From positions 56,198 through 120,197 of the forward strand of contig JAZQZZ010000030.1 of assembly GCA_045634305.1 (NCBI GenBank): a stretch of DNA of 64,000 bases, written 5' to 3'. Shown piece by piece: positions 25,500 through 33,893 of this stretch. The position numbers and the translations under genes were made by a program. The notes under the pieces were generated by a model. It saw only the letters and a list, made by a program, of their open reading frames with translations. It was not told where the DNA came from and made no database searches. Every line of letters starts with the position of its first letter. Position 1 is the stretch's first letter. This stretch comes from HGM04593 sp045634305. Lineage in GTDB: Bacteria; Bacteroidota; Bacteroidia; Bacteroidales; Bacteroidaceae.

Positions 25500-25539
25500 T
25501 AAAAAAACACCTGACCCTCCGCTACGACAGGGTCAAGTG
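25500..25539 (-). terminator. Hairpin with U run on the minus strand
   Basis: CACxTGACCCT and AGGGTCAxGTG pair around a 10-nt loop; on the minus strand a run of seven U follows. No minus-strand gene is upstream, so it may end an antisense or small RNA, or simply close the TIR transcript in the other direction. Confidence 0.55.
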
Positions 25540-25992
25540 AATATTCGCCGCAACATTTAATGTTCACCTCGAACAAACCATGCTTAAAGAGATTATTTAC
25601 AACCGATTATAGATAACAATCCGTAGTACTGCTTTAAGAAATAGATATTTTTCATCATCCGGTCAAGAAAAGAGCACAAAGTTGCGATATTCCACACTCA
25701 AAATCAATAAAAACGCATTACAGACAGAGCCGGCTAATAAAAAGCACCCAAATTAAAGCATCCAGTATGCATAACCATGCCCACATGAGCATTATTCAAA
25801 TATCCAATACGCATAATCAATTATTATACAATATAATAAATAATATTCACAAACACCAACGAATAATATATTATAAATTCAATCACGCATCCATTCGCAC
25901 AAAAAAACAGAGCAATAACAGGTACTAAGCAACCGAAAATACATACAACTATCATTTTATACCTCAATCACATTCCTTTAAAACATTATTAG

Positions 25993-26000
25993 TACATTTG
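25993..26000 (+). promoter_or_regulatory. -7 box of the SDR operon promoter
   Basis: TACATTTG is an exact TAnnTTTG match 18 bp before the ATG at 26018; the -33 element is not evident. The very short leader suggests transcription starts about 12 nt before the start codon. Confidence 0.5.
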
Positions 26001-26017
26001 CAAATAAAATATAATTT

Positions 26018-26734
26018 ATGCAAGTTGATATATTCAAAGATAAAATAGTCATAGTAACCGGTGGTGCCAACGGAATAGGCAAATGTATTGCAGATGAATT
26101 CCGCAATCAAGGAGCCGTGGTCTATGTGATTGACAAGCAGAGTGGAGAGCATTTCGTTGGAGATATAGCCAAGAAAGAGGTGTTGGAAACTTTTGTAGCT
26201 GAAGTACAGAGCAAGCACAGCAAAGTGGACATCATCGTCAATAATGCCTTGCCGCTGATGAAAGGGATAGATGAATGCTCCTATGAGGAGTTTCAATATG
26301 CCTTGAGTGTGGGAGTCACTGCACCATTCTATCTGGTAAAATTACTAAAGAACCATTTGGCCGAGGGTTCATCCATCATTAATATCTCATCCTCGCGCGA
26401 CCGCATGAGCCAGCCGCAGACCGAGAGCTACACTGCCGCCAAAGGAGGTATTGCGGCACTCACTCATGCATTGGCAGTAAGCCTGTCGGGAAAAGCAAGG
26501 GTAAACTCAATTTCCCCCGGTTGGATAGATACGGACTACACCGTTTACGAAGGTCCCGATGCCACGCAGCAACCGGCCGGCAGAGTGGGTAACCCAATGG
26601 ACATTGCCAATATGGTACTGTTCCTATGCAGCGACAAGGCCGGTTTCATCACTGGAGAAAATATCTGCATCGATGGCGGCATGACCAAGCAGATGATATA
26701 CCACGGTGACTGCGGTTGGAAATTGGAAAAATAA
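26018..26734 (+). CDS. Short-chain dehydrogenase/reductase (SDR)
   Basis: 238 residues of classical SDR type. The cofactor loop is TGGANGIGKCIADEF (TGxxxGIG), the NNA motif is IIVNNALPL, and the catalytic residues are the Ser in INISSSRDRM and the YxxxK in ESYTAAKGGIAAL. The SPGWIDTD and FITGENICIDGG segments are standard. It is an NAD(P)-dependent oxidoreductase; Asp in YVIDKQSG after strand 2 favours NAD(H). The substrate is unknown. First gene of a plus-strand operon of six genes with short gaps. Confidence 0.88.
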   Translation: MQVDIFKDKIVIVTGGANGIGKCIADEFRNQGAVVYVIDKQSGEHFVGDIAKKEVLETFVAEVQSKHSKVDIIVNNALPLMKGIDECSYEEFQYALSVGVTAPFYLVKLLKNHLAEGSSIINISSSRDRMSQPQTESYTAAKGGIAALTHALAVSLSGKARVNSISPGWIDTDYTVYEGPDATQQPAGRVGNPMDIANMVLFLCSDKAGFITGENICIDGGMTKQMIYHGDCGWKLEK

Positions 26735-26751
26735 ATAAAGCAAATAAGAAT

Positions 26752-27411
26752 ATGATAAATATAAATGCCTGGATGAATGATTTTATCCAAAAACTGAATG
26801 AAGTTTTTGCGAATCGTGTCTGGTTTATTGGCTTGCAAGGCAGTTATGGTCGCGGTGAGGCAACAGAGAGCAGTGATATTGATGTTGTGATGATTTTGGA
26901 TGAACTAAGCGCATCGGACATTAAGACTTATAATGACATGTTGGATACTTTGCCCCATAGAGAACTGATTTGCGGTTTTGTATCGGGAAAGGATGAAATT
27001 CTGAATTGGGAGCCATCCGATCTGTTCCAGTTCTATCACGACACTACACCCATAAAGGGAAGCCTGGATGATTTGCTTACATTGATAGACAATGCAGCTA
27101 TCGATAGAGCCGTCAAGACTGGTGCAGGCAACATCTACCACGGATGCGTCCATAACATGCTGCACGAAAAGAGTGAGGAGATTTTGAAGGGATTGTATAA
27201 GGCCGCTTCTTTTGTGGTGCAGGCAATCGTTTTCAAGCAGACGGGAAACTACTTCAAGCATCAAAGCCAATTGTTCCAAGTGGCTTTACCCGAAGAACAG
27301 ACGATTATAGAGAACTTCTTGAAGTACAAAAACGGCGAGGCCGTTGACTTCAGTGAGGCATCCCGAATATTGTTCGAATGGTCAAAAAAGTGGATTTCTA
27401 TAACGCTATAA
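26752..27411 (+). CDS. Nucleotidyltransferase-fold protein (MNT-like)
   Basis: 219 residues from ATG 26752; an in-frame ATG at 26716 would overlap the SDR gene. The N-terminus has the nucleotidyltransferase signature GSYGRGEATESSDIDVVMI, with the GS and DxD placed as in MNT/kanamycin-type enzymes. The C-terminal half is helical (YHGCVHNMLHEKSEEILKGLYKAASFVVQAIVFKQTGNYF), which recalls HEPN-like helices fused to MNT domains. Possible roles are nucleotide transfer to a small molecule or protein. It lies 17 bp after the SDR gene and 28 bp before a nuclease-like gene. Its AT-rich codon use differs from the core genes of the window. Confidence 0.75.
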   Translation: MININAWMNDFIQKLNEVFANRVWFIGLQGSYGRGEATESSDIDVVMILDELSASDIKTYNDMLDTLPHRELICGFVSGKDEILNWEPSDLFQFYHDTTPIKGSLDDLLTLIDNAAIDRAVKTGAGNIYHGCVHNMLHEKSEEILKGLYKAASFVVQAIVFKQTGNYFKHQSQLFQVALPEEQTIIENFLKYKNGEAVDFSEASRILFEWSKKWISITL

Positions 27412-27439
27412 ATTTTGAACTTACAAATTAATTTCATTA

Positions 27440-28402
27440 ATGAAGGAGAATAAATTTGGAGAAAAATATAACGGAGATTCACATTTTGTGGCAGATTGTC
27501 GTAAATTACAATCAATCTACCGTGTTGAGATAGATGAAAAAATTCGTCCATATACAGATAAGAATGGAAATGTGCATTATTATGGCAACTACATTAACAA
27601 TGGCGACATTATTGACAAAGAAAATTGCTGGAAGAACTTTTTGACCGAGAATGCTTTCAACTATGCAAAATATCGAGTCGATAATAAGCAAAAACGTGAA
27701 ACTATCGAATCTGACCGGTTGTTCAATAATCTCCTTTCTAGTCAACCGATGGCATTCAATCTATTTTGTCCATTAAGACAGATGCTTGAAGAATCACCGG
27801 AGACTGCGACAAAAACAATAAAAGTAGCATTTCCAGGTTATCCCATACATAGAGTAACGGGAGTCGATCTAGAATTTATTCCTGAAAACTACATGGAACT
27901 GACCGGTGACAAGAGTGCGATGGATGCTATCATAAGATTTGAAGACAGATTCAGCAAGAAAGGATTTATAGCAATAGAAACCAAATACTCCGAAAACCTA
28001 GGCACCAATGTAGCATCGAAGCGAGAGAAAGCCATCGAAGCCACAAAGCGACTCAAATGTTTTAAGCCCGATATTCAAGAGCAAATAACTGAAAACAGAA
28101 AAGGATTAACTCAGATTTATCGGAATTTCCTCATGAGCGAAATGTATGGGTTATATGGGGAGGAAGAAGAATTGCAATCGTATTCCATTATTCTGTCTCC
28201 GACCAAGCATCCTTCAACAGATAAAGAACTCAAGACCTTACACAATGAGTTGCGCGAAGAGTATCAACATAAAATAAAGAGTATAACCCTAGAAGACTTT
28301 GTAGAGAAGATAATCAGCGTTTGCCCCAAAGCATATAAATCCATTTTTGAACGCTTCTATGACAGATATCTGAATTTTGACAAACTGAACAATATTGATT
28401 GA
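27440..28402 (+). CDS. PD-(D/E)XK nuclease-like protein (PGN_0703-type putative restriction endonuclease)
   Basis: 320 residues. The nuclease core is AMDAIIRFEDR followed by KKGFIAIETKYSENLG, that is the Asp and the E-x-K of the PD-(D/E)XK fold. The arrangement with a long N-terminal region containing FAYxNYIN-like GNYINNGDI and a following IYRNFLMSEM helix reminds me of the PGN_0703 family of putative restriction endonucleases. No methyltransferase is adjacent. The gene is AT-rich and strongly A-biased compared with its neighbours, which suggests acquisition. It is joined to the alcohol dehydrogenase by only five bases. The role could be defence or repair; a metabolic role is unlikely. Confidence 0.65.
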   Translation: MKENKFGEKYNGDSHFVADCRKLQSIYRVEIDEKIRPYTDKNGNVHYYGNYINNGDIIDKENCWKNFLTENAFNYAKYRVDNKQKRETIESDRLFNNLLSSQPMAFNLFCPLRQMLEESPETATKTIKVAFPGYPIHRVTGVDLEFIPENYMELTGDKSAMDAIIRFEDRFSKKGFIAIETKYSENLGTNVASKREKAIEATKRLKCFKPDIQEQITENRKGLTQIYRNFLMSEMYGLYGEEEELQSYSIILSPTKHPSTDKELKTLHNELREEYQHKIKSITLEDFVEKIISVCPKAYKSIFERFYDRYLNFDKLNNID

Positions 28403-28407
28403 CGATT

Positions 28408-29439
28408 ATGCTAGCCTACACATACATAGAAAAAGGAAAGTTCGCTTTGGTAGAGAAGCCGAAACCCACACTCATTGAACCCACCGATGCCATTGTTCGC
28501 GTAACTATGAGCAGCATCTGCAGCAGCGACCTGCATATCAAGCACGGCAGCGTACCCCGTGCCATTCCCGGCATCACCGTTGGGCACGAAATGGTGGGTA
28601 TAGTAGAAGAAGTGGGAGCTGAAGTTACCCATATAAAAGCGGGAGACAGAGTAACCGTAAACGTAGAGACCTTCTGCGGAGAGTGTTTCTTCTGCAAGAA
28701 CGGTTATGTAAACAATTGCACCGACCCGAATGGAGGATGGGCTTTGGGTTGCCGCATAGATGGCGGACAGACAGAATATGTGCGTGTACCGCTTGCCAAT
28801 CAAGGACTGAACCGTATTCCCGATAGTGTGACCGATGAACAGGCATTGCTCGTTGGTGATGTGTTGGCCACAGGCTTTTGGGCAGCACGTATTTCCGAGA
28901 TTACCGAAGATGATACAGTCTTGATTATAGGTGCAGGACCAACCGGCATATGCACCCTGCTTTGCGTGATGTTGAAGCAACCCAAACATATCATTGTGTG
29001 TGAAAAGTCGGAAGAAAGACGTCGTTTCGTTCAGGAACATTACCCAGATGTATTGCTCACCACTCCCGAAGAGTGCAAGGAGTTTGTCACCAGACACAGC
29101 GTCCACGGTGGTGCCGACCGCGTGCTCGAAGTGGCCGGAGCCGACGACACCTTCCGTCTCGCGTGGGAATGTGCCCGCCCCAATGCCATCGTAACAGTGG
29201 TAGCCCTTTACGACCGGCCTCAGGTTCTTCCCCTGCCCGACATGTACGGAAAGAACCTCACCTTCAAGACAGGCGGTGTCGACGGTTGCGATTGCGAGGA
29301 AGTCCTTCGCCTCATTGAACAGGGTAAGATTGACACTACCCCACTCATCACCCACCGTTTCACATTGAGTGAGATTGAGGAAGCCTACCGCATCTTCGAG
29401 AACAAGTTGGACGGGGTAATCAAGGTAGCGATCGTCTGA
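28408..29439 (+). CDS. Zinc-dependent alcohol dehydrogenase (MDR family)
   Basis: 343 residues from ATG 28408; a TTG nine bases upstream is possible but less likely. The catalytic zinc ligands are Cys in SSICSSDLH and His-Glu in VGHEMVG, and the structural zinc site is the four-Cys motif CGECFFCKNGYVNNC. The Rossmann loop is IIGAGPTGIC. This is the medium-chain dehydrogenase fold; the substrate may be an alcohol, sorbitol or related polyol. The chain length fits. It follows the nuclease-like gene by five bases and precedes the DUF5714 gene by 30 bp. Confidence 0.88.
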   Translation: MLAYTYIEKGKFALVEKPKPTLIEPTDAIVRVTMSSICSSDLHIKHGSVPRAIPGITVGHEMVGIVEEVGAEVTHIKAGDRVTVNVETFCGECFFCKNGYVNNCTDPNGGWALGCRIDGGQTEYVRVPLANQGLNRIPDSVTDEQALLVGDVLATGFWAARISEITEDDTVLIIGAGPTGICTLLCVMLKQPKHIIVCEKSEERRRFVQEHYPDVLLTTPEECKEFVTRHSVHGGADRVLEVAGADDTFRLAWECARPNAIVTVVALYDRPQVLPLPDMYGKNLTFKTGGVDGCDCEEVLRLIEQGKIDTTPLITHRFTLSEIEEAYRIFENKLDGVIKVAIV

Positions 29440-29469
29440 TTGTGAAGTCGAACATATAATTTTAGAACA

Positions 29470-30162
29470 ATGAAGGAAGAATGTCTAATATGTAGTGCTC
29501 CATTGAAGTATCTGGAAAAGGAGACCCTCATGGAGTGTGCCATATGCCACAAGAAAGAAGAAAGCAAAACCTGTTGCGAACAAGGACATTACGTCTGCAA
29601 CGAGTGCCACACAAAGGGTATAGATGCCATTTACAAGCTTTGCCTTGACGAAACCTCCAAGAATCCGATAGAGATTATGGAGAAGATGATGGCGATGCCC
29701 TTCTGCCACATGCACGGACCAGAACATCACGTGATGGTAGGAGCTGCTTTGCTGACAGCCTATCACAATGCAGGAGGCGACATCGTACTTCCCGATGCAT
29801 TGGTGGAACTGATGAAGCGAGGCAAGCAGGTTCCGGGTGGAGCTTGTGGTTTCTGGGGAGCTTGCGGCGCGGGATTGAGTTCCGGTATGTTCGTTTCCGT
29901 CATCTCACACTCCACACCATTGAGCATTGAACCTTTTGCTTTGTCGCACAAGATGTCGGCTGCATCGTTAGGTAAGATTGCCGAGGTGGGTGGTCCACGA
30001 TGCTGCAAGCGCGATTCTTATCTCTCCATCCTGTCAGCAATCGATTTCGTGGAAGCGAATTTCGGTGTTTCCATGGACAAGTCTTCCGTAGTGTGCAGAC
30101 ATTTCGGCAAAAACAACCAATGCATCCGAATGCGTTGTCCATTCTTTCCCAAGCATCATTAA
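29470..30162 (+). CDS. DUF5714 cysteine-rich protein
   Basis: 230 residues with about 20 Cys. Two N-terminal CxxC-type sites (EECLICSAP, ECAICHKKE) and TCCEQGHYVCNEC form a zinc-ribbon-like start. Later come PFCHMHGPEHH, CGFWGACGAG, GPRCCKRDSY and the final CIRMRCPFFP. That is the DUF5714 layout, which is known from methanogens and anaerobic bacteria and probably binds metal or an iron-sulphur cluster. The reaction is unknown. The gene lies between the alcohol dehydrogenase and the ArsC-like gene in the same operon, an association that recurs in Bacteroidales as far as I recall. Confidence 0.75.
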   Translation: MKEECLICSAPLKYLEKETLMECAICHKKEESKTCCEQGHYVCNECHTKGIDAIYKLCLDETSKNPIEIMEKMMAMPFCHMHGPEHHVMVGAALLTAYHNAGGDIVLPDALVELMKRGKQVPGGACGFWGACGAGLSSGMFVSVISHSTPLSIEPFALSHKMSAASLGKIAEVGGPRCCKRDSYLSILSAIDFVEANFGVSMDKSSVVCRHFGKNNQCIRMRCPFFPKHH

Positions 30163-30185
30163 AGACCAATGTTTAATTGCATTTT

Positions 30186-30590
30186 ATGAGAGTATTGATT
30201 TTGTGCACAGGTAACAGTTGTCGCAGCCAGATGGCACACGGATTCCTTCAGTCGTTCAGTCGTGACTTTGAAGTGCATTCCGCAGGGACTAAACCGGCCG
30301 AGAGGGTGAATCCCAAAGCCATTGAAGTGATGAATGAAGTGGGTATTGACCTATCTAACCATTGGCCTAAAAATGTAGAAATATATCTCAACGATGAGTG
30401 GGATTATGTGATAACTGTCTGCGGCGGAGCCAACGAGAGTTGCCCCAACTTCATTGGCAAAGTAGGCAAACGACTACACATCGGTTTTGACGATCCTTCG
30501 GATGCTACAGGGAGTGATGGATTTGTGATGAATGAATTTCGCAGAGTCAGGGACGAAATCCTGGAGAAGTTTAAGGAAATCTTTTTATAA
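30186..30590 (+). CDS. arsC: Low-molecular-weight phosphatase-fold arsenate reductase (ArsC, thioredoxin type)
   Basis: 134 residues from ATG 30186. The P-loop CTGNSCRSQMA at residues 7-17 is the CX5R motif. VITVCGGANESCP carries the additional Cys residues used by the thioredoxin-coupled ArsC of the S. aureus type, and FDDPSDATG gives the acid Asp loop. The enzyme reduces arsenate to arsenite; related phosphatases remove phosphate from tyrosine. No arsR or arsB gene is adjacent, so detoxification is not proven. Last gene of the operon from 26018. Confidence 0.8.
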   Translation: MRVLILCTGNSCRSQMAHGFLQSFSRDFEVHSAGTKPAERVNPKAIEVMNEVGIDLSNHWPKNVEIYLNDEWDYVITVCGGANESCPNFIGKVGKRLHIGFDDPSDATGSDGFVMNEFRRVRDEILEKFKEIFL

Positions 30591-30648
30591 ACATAGTACA
30601 CTGACTCTTTTTCAATAAATTACAAATAAAGCGTCTTTTAACACAAAT

Positions 30649-30674
30649 CGGTGGCTCCCCTAGCAGGGAGTCAC
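30649..30674. terminator. Hairpin between convergent arsC and M48-TerB genes
   Basis: An 11-bp stem with one mismatch (CGGTGxCTCCC / GGGAGxCACCG) and a 6-nt loop; no good U run on either side, so its use as a terminator is moderately likely. Confidence 0.45.
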
Positions 30675-30711
30675 CGATAATCGGCCATAGCCACAGCACG
30701 CAGCTGCGTCA

Positions 30712-31986
30712 TCAGCAAATGGCATCAAGCCCGGGAACATAGCACTGCTGTATAGCTTCGGCAATGGCAGTTGCTATTTCAATGTCGCTAAGACCAATTG
30801 AGTTTCCGAACTTATAAATCATATCCACCTCTTCCTTGGCAATAATCTTGTCCGAGAGGACTATGTGAATCATATATTTGAGCATTCCGTCTCTCATTCC
30901 CGGATTAATTTCGAGGATATTGCCCACCGACTCGTTGAACGTTGCAATCACATCACCCCCGGCAATCTCATCAAGGAACTTTCTTGGGAAAATCTTCAGC
31001 CCGGCCAGAGATTGAATTATCTGTTCAACCTCTTCCTTGCTCACTTCGCCATCCGAATTGGCAACAATCAATCCTGCCGTGGCAATGAATTTTGCAGTGT
31101 GTTCATCAAGTTCATTGCAGCCCACTTTCAAAAGTATCGAAATGAGTTCTTCCATGCCGTTGTCCAGTTCCTGCTTGCTTTTTGCTGTTGCAAACAGATT
31201 AAGAGCCTGAACCCTTATAGGGTTTACCGGATGTGACGCCCGGCTCACACCCCTGTCGTTCAAGAAGTAGTTTAGACGTCGGTTGTTGTCGGCAATCAAA
31301 GCCTCAATGCTCACATTCATCCTGGCAAGGTCAAGACCTGAAGCCAACTTGAAAAACGCAGTCACGCACACGTCCAGATTTTCAGTAGCCATGTAGCCAT
31401 ATCTGTCGGCAACCAGCTCGGCCAGCTGCTCATGCAAACGAATTTTATACTGGAGGGTTACAGGAACCTCGGCATTTGGCGGGAATACAAAATGTATCAA
31501 TCGGGTAAGAGCGGTATCCTTGTTGATGAGGTGTCCTAACTCATGACCAATAACAAAACGCAGTTCATCCTTGCTCATCAATCCGAACAACGCCGAGTTG
31601 ATATTCACTATATGCGGTTCACCCTCATTCTCGGCAGCTACCGAAAAGGCGTTCACTGATGAATCGCCGGTAATGTAGAAGTCCACATCCTCCTCATACT
31701 GCAACTTCCTCTTCACATCGTGGCACAACTCATAGAAATCACTCAGCAGTTCCTTTTCAACCTTCAGGCTGTGCCCCTCCATTGCACTGCGCCAATAGGC
31801 ATCGCTGTTCGATGTCTTTGTCTTACGCAACACCTCCTCAACGACACTACCCTGCAGCGCGTTGTATATCTGCTCGCCAATCTGCTTTTCCATCTCTATG
31901 GATGCAGAGTAACGGTTATCACTGTTTTTACTTTCGTTTCCGGCCTCCTTGAACCAGTTCCAAACGGTTTTCGATTTCTTTTCCAT
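30712..31986 (-). CDS. M48 family metallopeptidase with C-terminal TerB-like domain
   Basis: 424 residues. The zinc motif is FVIGHELGHLINKD (HExxH), and the third ligand is the Glu of HEQLAELVADRYGY. There is no signal peptide and no membrane helix, unlike HtpX, so this is a soluble M48. The C-terminal 130 residues are acidic and helical with FIATAGLIVANSDGEVSKEEVEQII and IHIVLSDKIIAKEEVDMIYKF, two TerB-like units with acidic loops. The combination suggests proteolysis controlled by, or localised through, a TerB module. A good promoter is 110-140 bp upstream. It may act together with the TerB/OmpA cluster at the left of the window, which is inference. Confidence 0.82.
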   Translation of the reverse strand: MEKKSKTVWNWFKEAGNESKNSDNRYSASIEMEKQIGEQIYNALQGSVVEEVLRKTKTSNSDAYWRSAMEGHSLKVEKELLSDFYELCHDVKRKLQYEEDVDFYITGDSSVNAFSVAAENEGEPHIVNINSALFGLMSKDELRFVIGHELGHLINKDTALTRLIHFVFPPNAEVPVTLQYKIRLHEQLAELVADRYGYMATENLDVCVTAFFKLASGLDLARMNVSIEALIADNNRRLNYFLNDRGVSRASHPVNPIRVQALNLFATAKSKQELDNGMEELISILLKVGCNELDEHTAKFIATAGLIVANSDGEVSKEEVEQIIQSLAGLKIFPRKFLDEIAGGDVIATFNESVGNILEINPGMRDGMLKYMIHIVLSDKIIAKEEVDMIYKFGNSIGLSDIEIATAIAEAIQQCYVPGLDAIC

Positions 31987-32094
31987 AATTCCCCTGATTA
32001 AATTAACTTACATTTTGTTCCTACCAGCACCCCACCAGCCCGGCTTACTGTATACCATTGACCACGTGTGAGTTACAAATCAACACCGATTTTG

Positions 32095-32127
32095 CAAATG
32101 TAACAAATATTGTCAATTATCCTCAAA
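32095..32127 (-). promoter_or_regulatory. Promoter of the M48-TerB gene
   Basis: On the minus strand TTTG (32124-32127) is followed after 21 bp by TACATTTG (32095-32102). The predicted leader is about 100 nt. Confidence 0.6.
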
Positions 32128-32215
32128 GAACAGAGAAAAAATCATCAAGTATAATCAAATAATGTCAGCCCCCGGTTTTATGCCATTCAGGGCACCATTC
32201 ACCACGCTTGTAATC

Positions 32216-32262
32216 AAAAACAAGCCTATGTCATACTGTATGTGTAGTAGATATAGGCTTGT
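32216..32262 (-). terminator. Terminator after the iron-sulphur flavoprotein gene
   Basis: On the minus strand ACAAGCCTAT and ATAGGCTTGT pair around a 23-nt loop and are followed by UUUUUG. Lies 25 bp after the stop codon at 32288. Confidence 0.7.
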
Positions 32263-32287
32263 CTTCTTTAGATAGATTTGATATTTA

Positions 32288-32911
32288 TTATCGGATGAAG
32301 TGCATCGCATCCCAAGGCTCATCGGCCGGGCGACCGGGTGCTTTCTCTCCGTTTGTCGATTTCAACAGCCAGGCCATGTTGCGGGCAAGCGTCTGCATTG
32401 TCTGCATACCTTCTCTGTCCATTGCTGCTTCGCCTGGTGTTCTACCGTAAACAATATTCCAATACTGCGATGTCACCACCGGCATGTTCATCATTTGGAA
32501 TGGCATATTCAGACTTTCGAATGCCGCAGTGGCACCCCCTCGGCGGCACACAGCAATGGCTGCAGCAGGCTTTCCGGCGATATTTGCACCGTTTGAATAG
32601 AACGCGCGTTGTATTACAGATAGCAACGCACCGTTGGGCTGACCATAATAAACAGGCGAACCGACAATGAGAGCATTTGCATCAGCAAATTTCGCCGATA
32701 TCATATTGCATACATCATCATCAAACACACAGCGTCCCAATCTTTTGGCCGCACATTGGCCACAGGCAGCACAACCACGGATAGGCTTGTTCCCAATCCA
32801 GACGATTTCGCTTTCAACACCCTCCTTTGCCAGTTGGTTTGCTACTTCGGCCAACGCTGTGGCAGTATTTCCCTCTTTGCGAGGACTTCCGTTTATAAGC
32901 AGAACTTTCAT
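32288..32911 (-). CDS. NADPH-dependent FMN reductase / iron-sulphur flavoprotein-like
   Basis: 207 residues. The flavodoxin-like start LLINGSPRKEGNTATAL binds the FMN phosphate, and GCAACGQCAAKRLGRCVFDDD gives the compact Cys motif that binds an iron-sulphur cluster in this family. IVGSPVYYGQPNGALLSVIQRA is the second FMN loop. Such proteins transfer electrons to quinones, azo dyes, metal ions or unknown acceptors in the cytosol. It is followed closely, in the direction of transcription, by a terminator and preceded by the flavin-reductase gene with an 11-bp gap, so both are in one operon. Confidence 0.85.
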   Translation of the reverse strand: MKVLLINGSPRKEGNTATALAEVANQLAKEGVESEIVWIGNKPIRGCAACGQCAAKRLGRCVFDDDVCNMISAKFADANALIVGSPVYYGQPNGALLSVIQRAFYSNGANIAGKPAAAIAVCRRGGATAAFESLNMPFQMMNMPVVTSQYWNIVYGRTPGEAAMDREGMQTMQTLARNMAWLLKSTNGEKAPGRPADEPWDAMHFIR

Positions 32912-32922
32912 AGTCTTTGATA

Positions 32923-33486
32923 TTACTTTAGAGTCTTTCCATCGGCAAAAGCATTGCCTACACGTTTACCCAGTTCCACATACCCATGATGGACAGGTTC
33001 ATAAACAATTAGCTGCATCTTCTCGACATCCGGTTTTCCGTCATCGCAAATGTAAGCCTCATCGACAAGAATGTTCACAATCTCAGCCACAATATAGTAA
33101 CCCTCTTCACTCTCATCTATCTTGCGCAGTATGCGGCACTCCAAAGTCATTGGAAAATCGGTGAACACAGGAGCGTTCACATTCTCGGCTCTCGTGGCAG
33201 TCCACCCGGTCTTCCGCATCTTCGCAGGGTCTTTCCTGGCACTCACAATACCCACGAAGTCCGATGCCACCATTGTATCCTTCGTAGCAAAGGCAACGGT
33301 AAACTCATTGCAACGGGCAAGGTTCTCCGTGGTGGCATGCGCCCCCATGCTAATCATTATCTCCTTGCTGTCCCATTGGCCGCCCCACGCCGCATTCATG
33401 GCATTGGGGGTGCCGTCGCTATTATATGTACCGATAATCAGTACCGGCTGTGGAAGCATCCATGCCTTTTGTCCAAAGCTTTTCAT
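32923..33486 (-). CDS. Flavin reductase-like domain protein
   Basis: 187 residues. The FMN-binding split barrel is recognised by MLPQPVLIIGTYNSDGTPNAMNAAWGG at the start, FTVAFATKDTM in the middle and an YVELGKRVGNAFADGKTLK end. This family reduces flavin with NAD(P)H or holds FMN for electron transfer. It ends 11 bp before the FMN reductase gene. On its other side a remnant of a further flavodoxin-fold gene (33507-33626) lies 20 bp upstream, so the operon once had a third flavin protein. Confidence 0.82.
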   Translation of the reverse strand: MKSFGQKAWMLPQPVLIIGTYNSDGTPNAMNAAWGGQWDSKEIMISMGAHATTENLARCNEFTVAFATKDTMVASDFVGIVSARKDPAKMRKTGWTATRAENVNAPVFTDFPMTLECRILRKIDESEEGYYIVAEIVNILVDEAYICDDGKPDVEKMQLIVYEPVHHGYVELGKRVGNAFADGKTLK

Positions 33487-33506
33487 AAAAATATCCTTAT
33501 TACTGG

Positions 33507-33626
33507 TTATTGGTTATCATACTGCCATCTGACGTCCGGCTTCGCTCCTTCTGCAAATCTCTGCAACAACTTTGCGGTGTTCATGTTCTTACGCGGACCA
33601 CCATCAATGATTATAATTTTTTTCAT
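33507..33626 (-). pseudogene. Truncated flavodoxin-fold NAD(P)H oxidoreductase remnant
   Basis: A 39-codon minus-strand frame starts MKKIIIIDGGPRKNMNTAKLL, the FMN-binding N-terminus of flavodoxin-fold NAD(P)H oxidoreductases that are common in this order. After about 28 residues it breaks into PDVRWQYDNQ and a stop. The rest of the approximately 180-residue protein is missing. The flavin-reductase gene follows after 20 bp. It is best read as the start of a gene removed by deletion; a short expressed peptide cannot be excluded. Confidence 0.6.
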
Positions 33627-33893
33627 TGTCTGTTTCTTATAAAATGGTTCTGAGCCCTTATACCTCTACTGTATCCTGTATAAAAGTATGAGTGTAAAAC
33701 CCATTAGAGAAAAACATGGATAAGATACTGTGTAAAGGGATAATTGTAGTTGTCATCTCTTTTTGGGGGCGGACAAAACCATTATCAATTTTAGTAATAA
33801 CAGAATTAACCAATCCGTTCAAAACAGTTTTCATATCCAATCAATTTAATATCAGCAACTATACATCCTGATTATTATTCACCCGGGAGCGAA

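Larger units (their letters stand above)
25480..26017. other. AT-rich gene-free stretch
   Basis: About 540 bp between the TIR gene and the SDR operon. Besides a minus-strand terminator-like hairpin (25500-25539) and a -7 box (25993-26000) I see no gene, no tRNA and no clear repeat. AT content rises sharply compared with the TIR gene. Confidence 0.6.

Noticed and set aside
28411..29355. A 314-codon minus-strand frame opposite the alcohol dehydrogenase
   Set aside because: The plus strand encodes the complete zinc and cofactor motifs; the opposite frame is a codon-bias shadow.
33658..33840. A 60-codon minus-strand frame between the flavodoxin remnant and uvrA
   Set aside because: No motif, no clear start signal and AT-rich composition; could be a remnant but cannot be supported as a gene.
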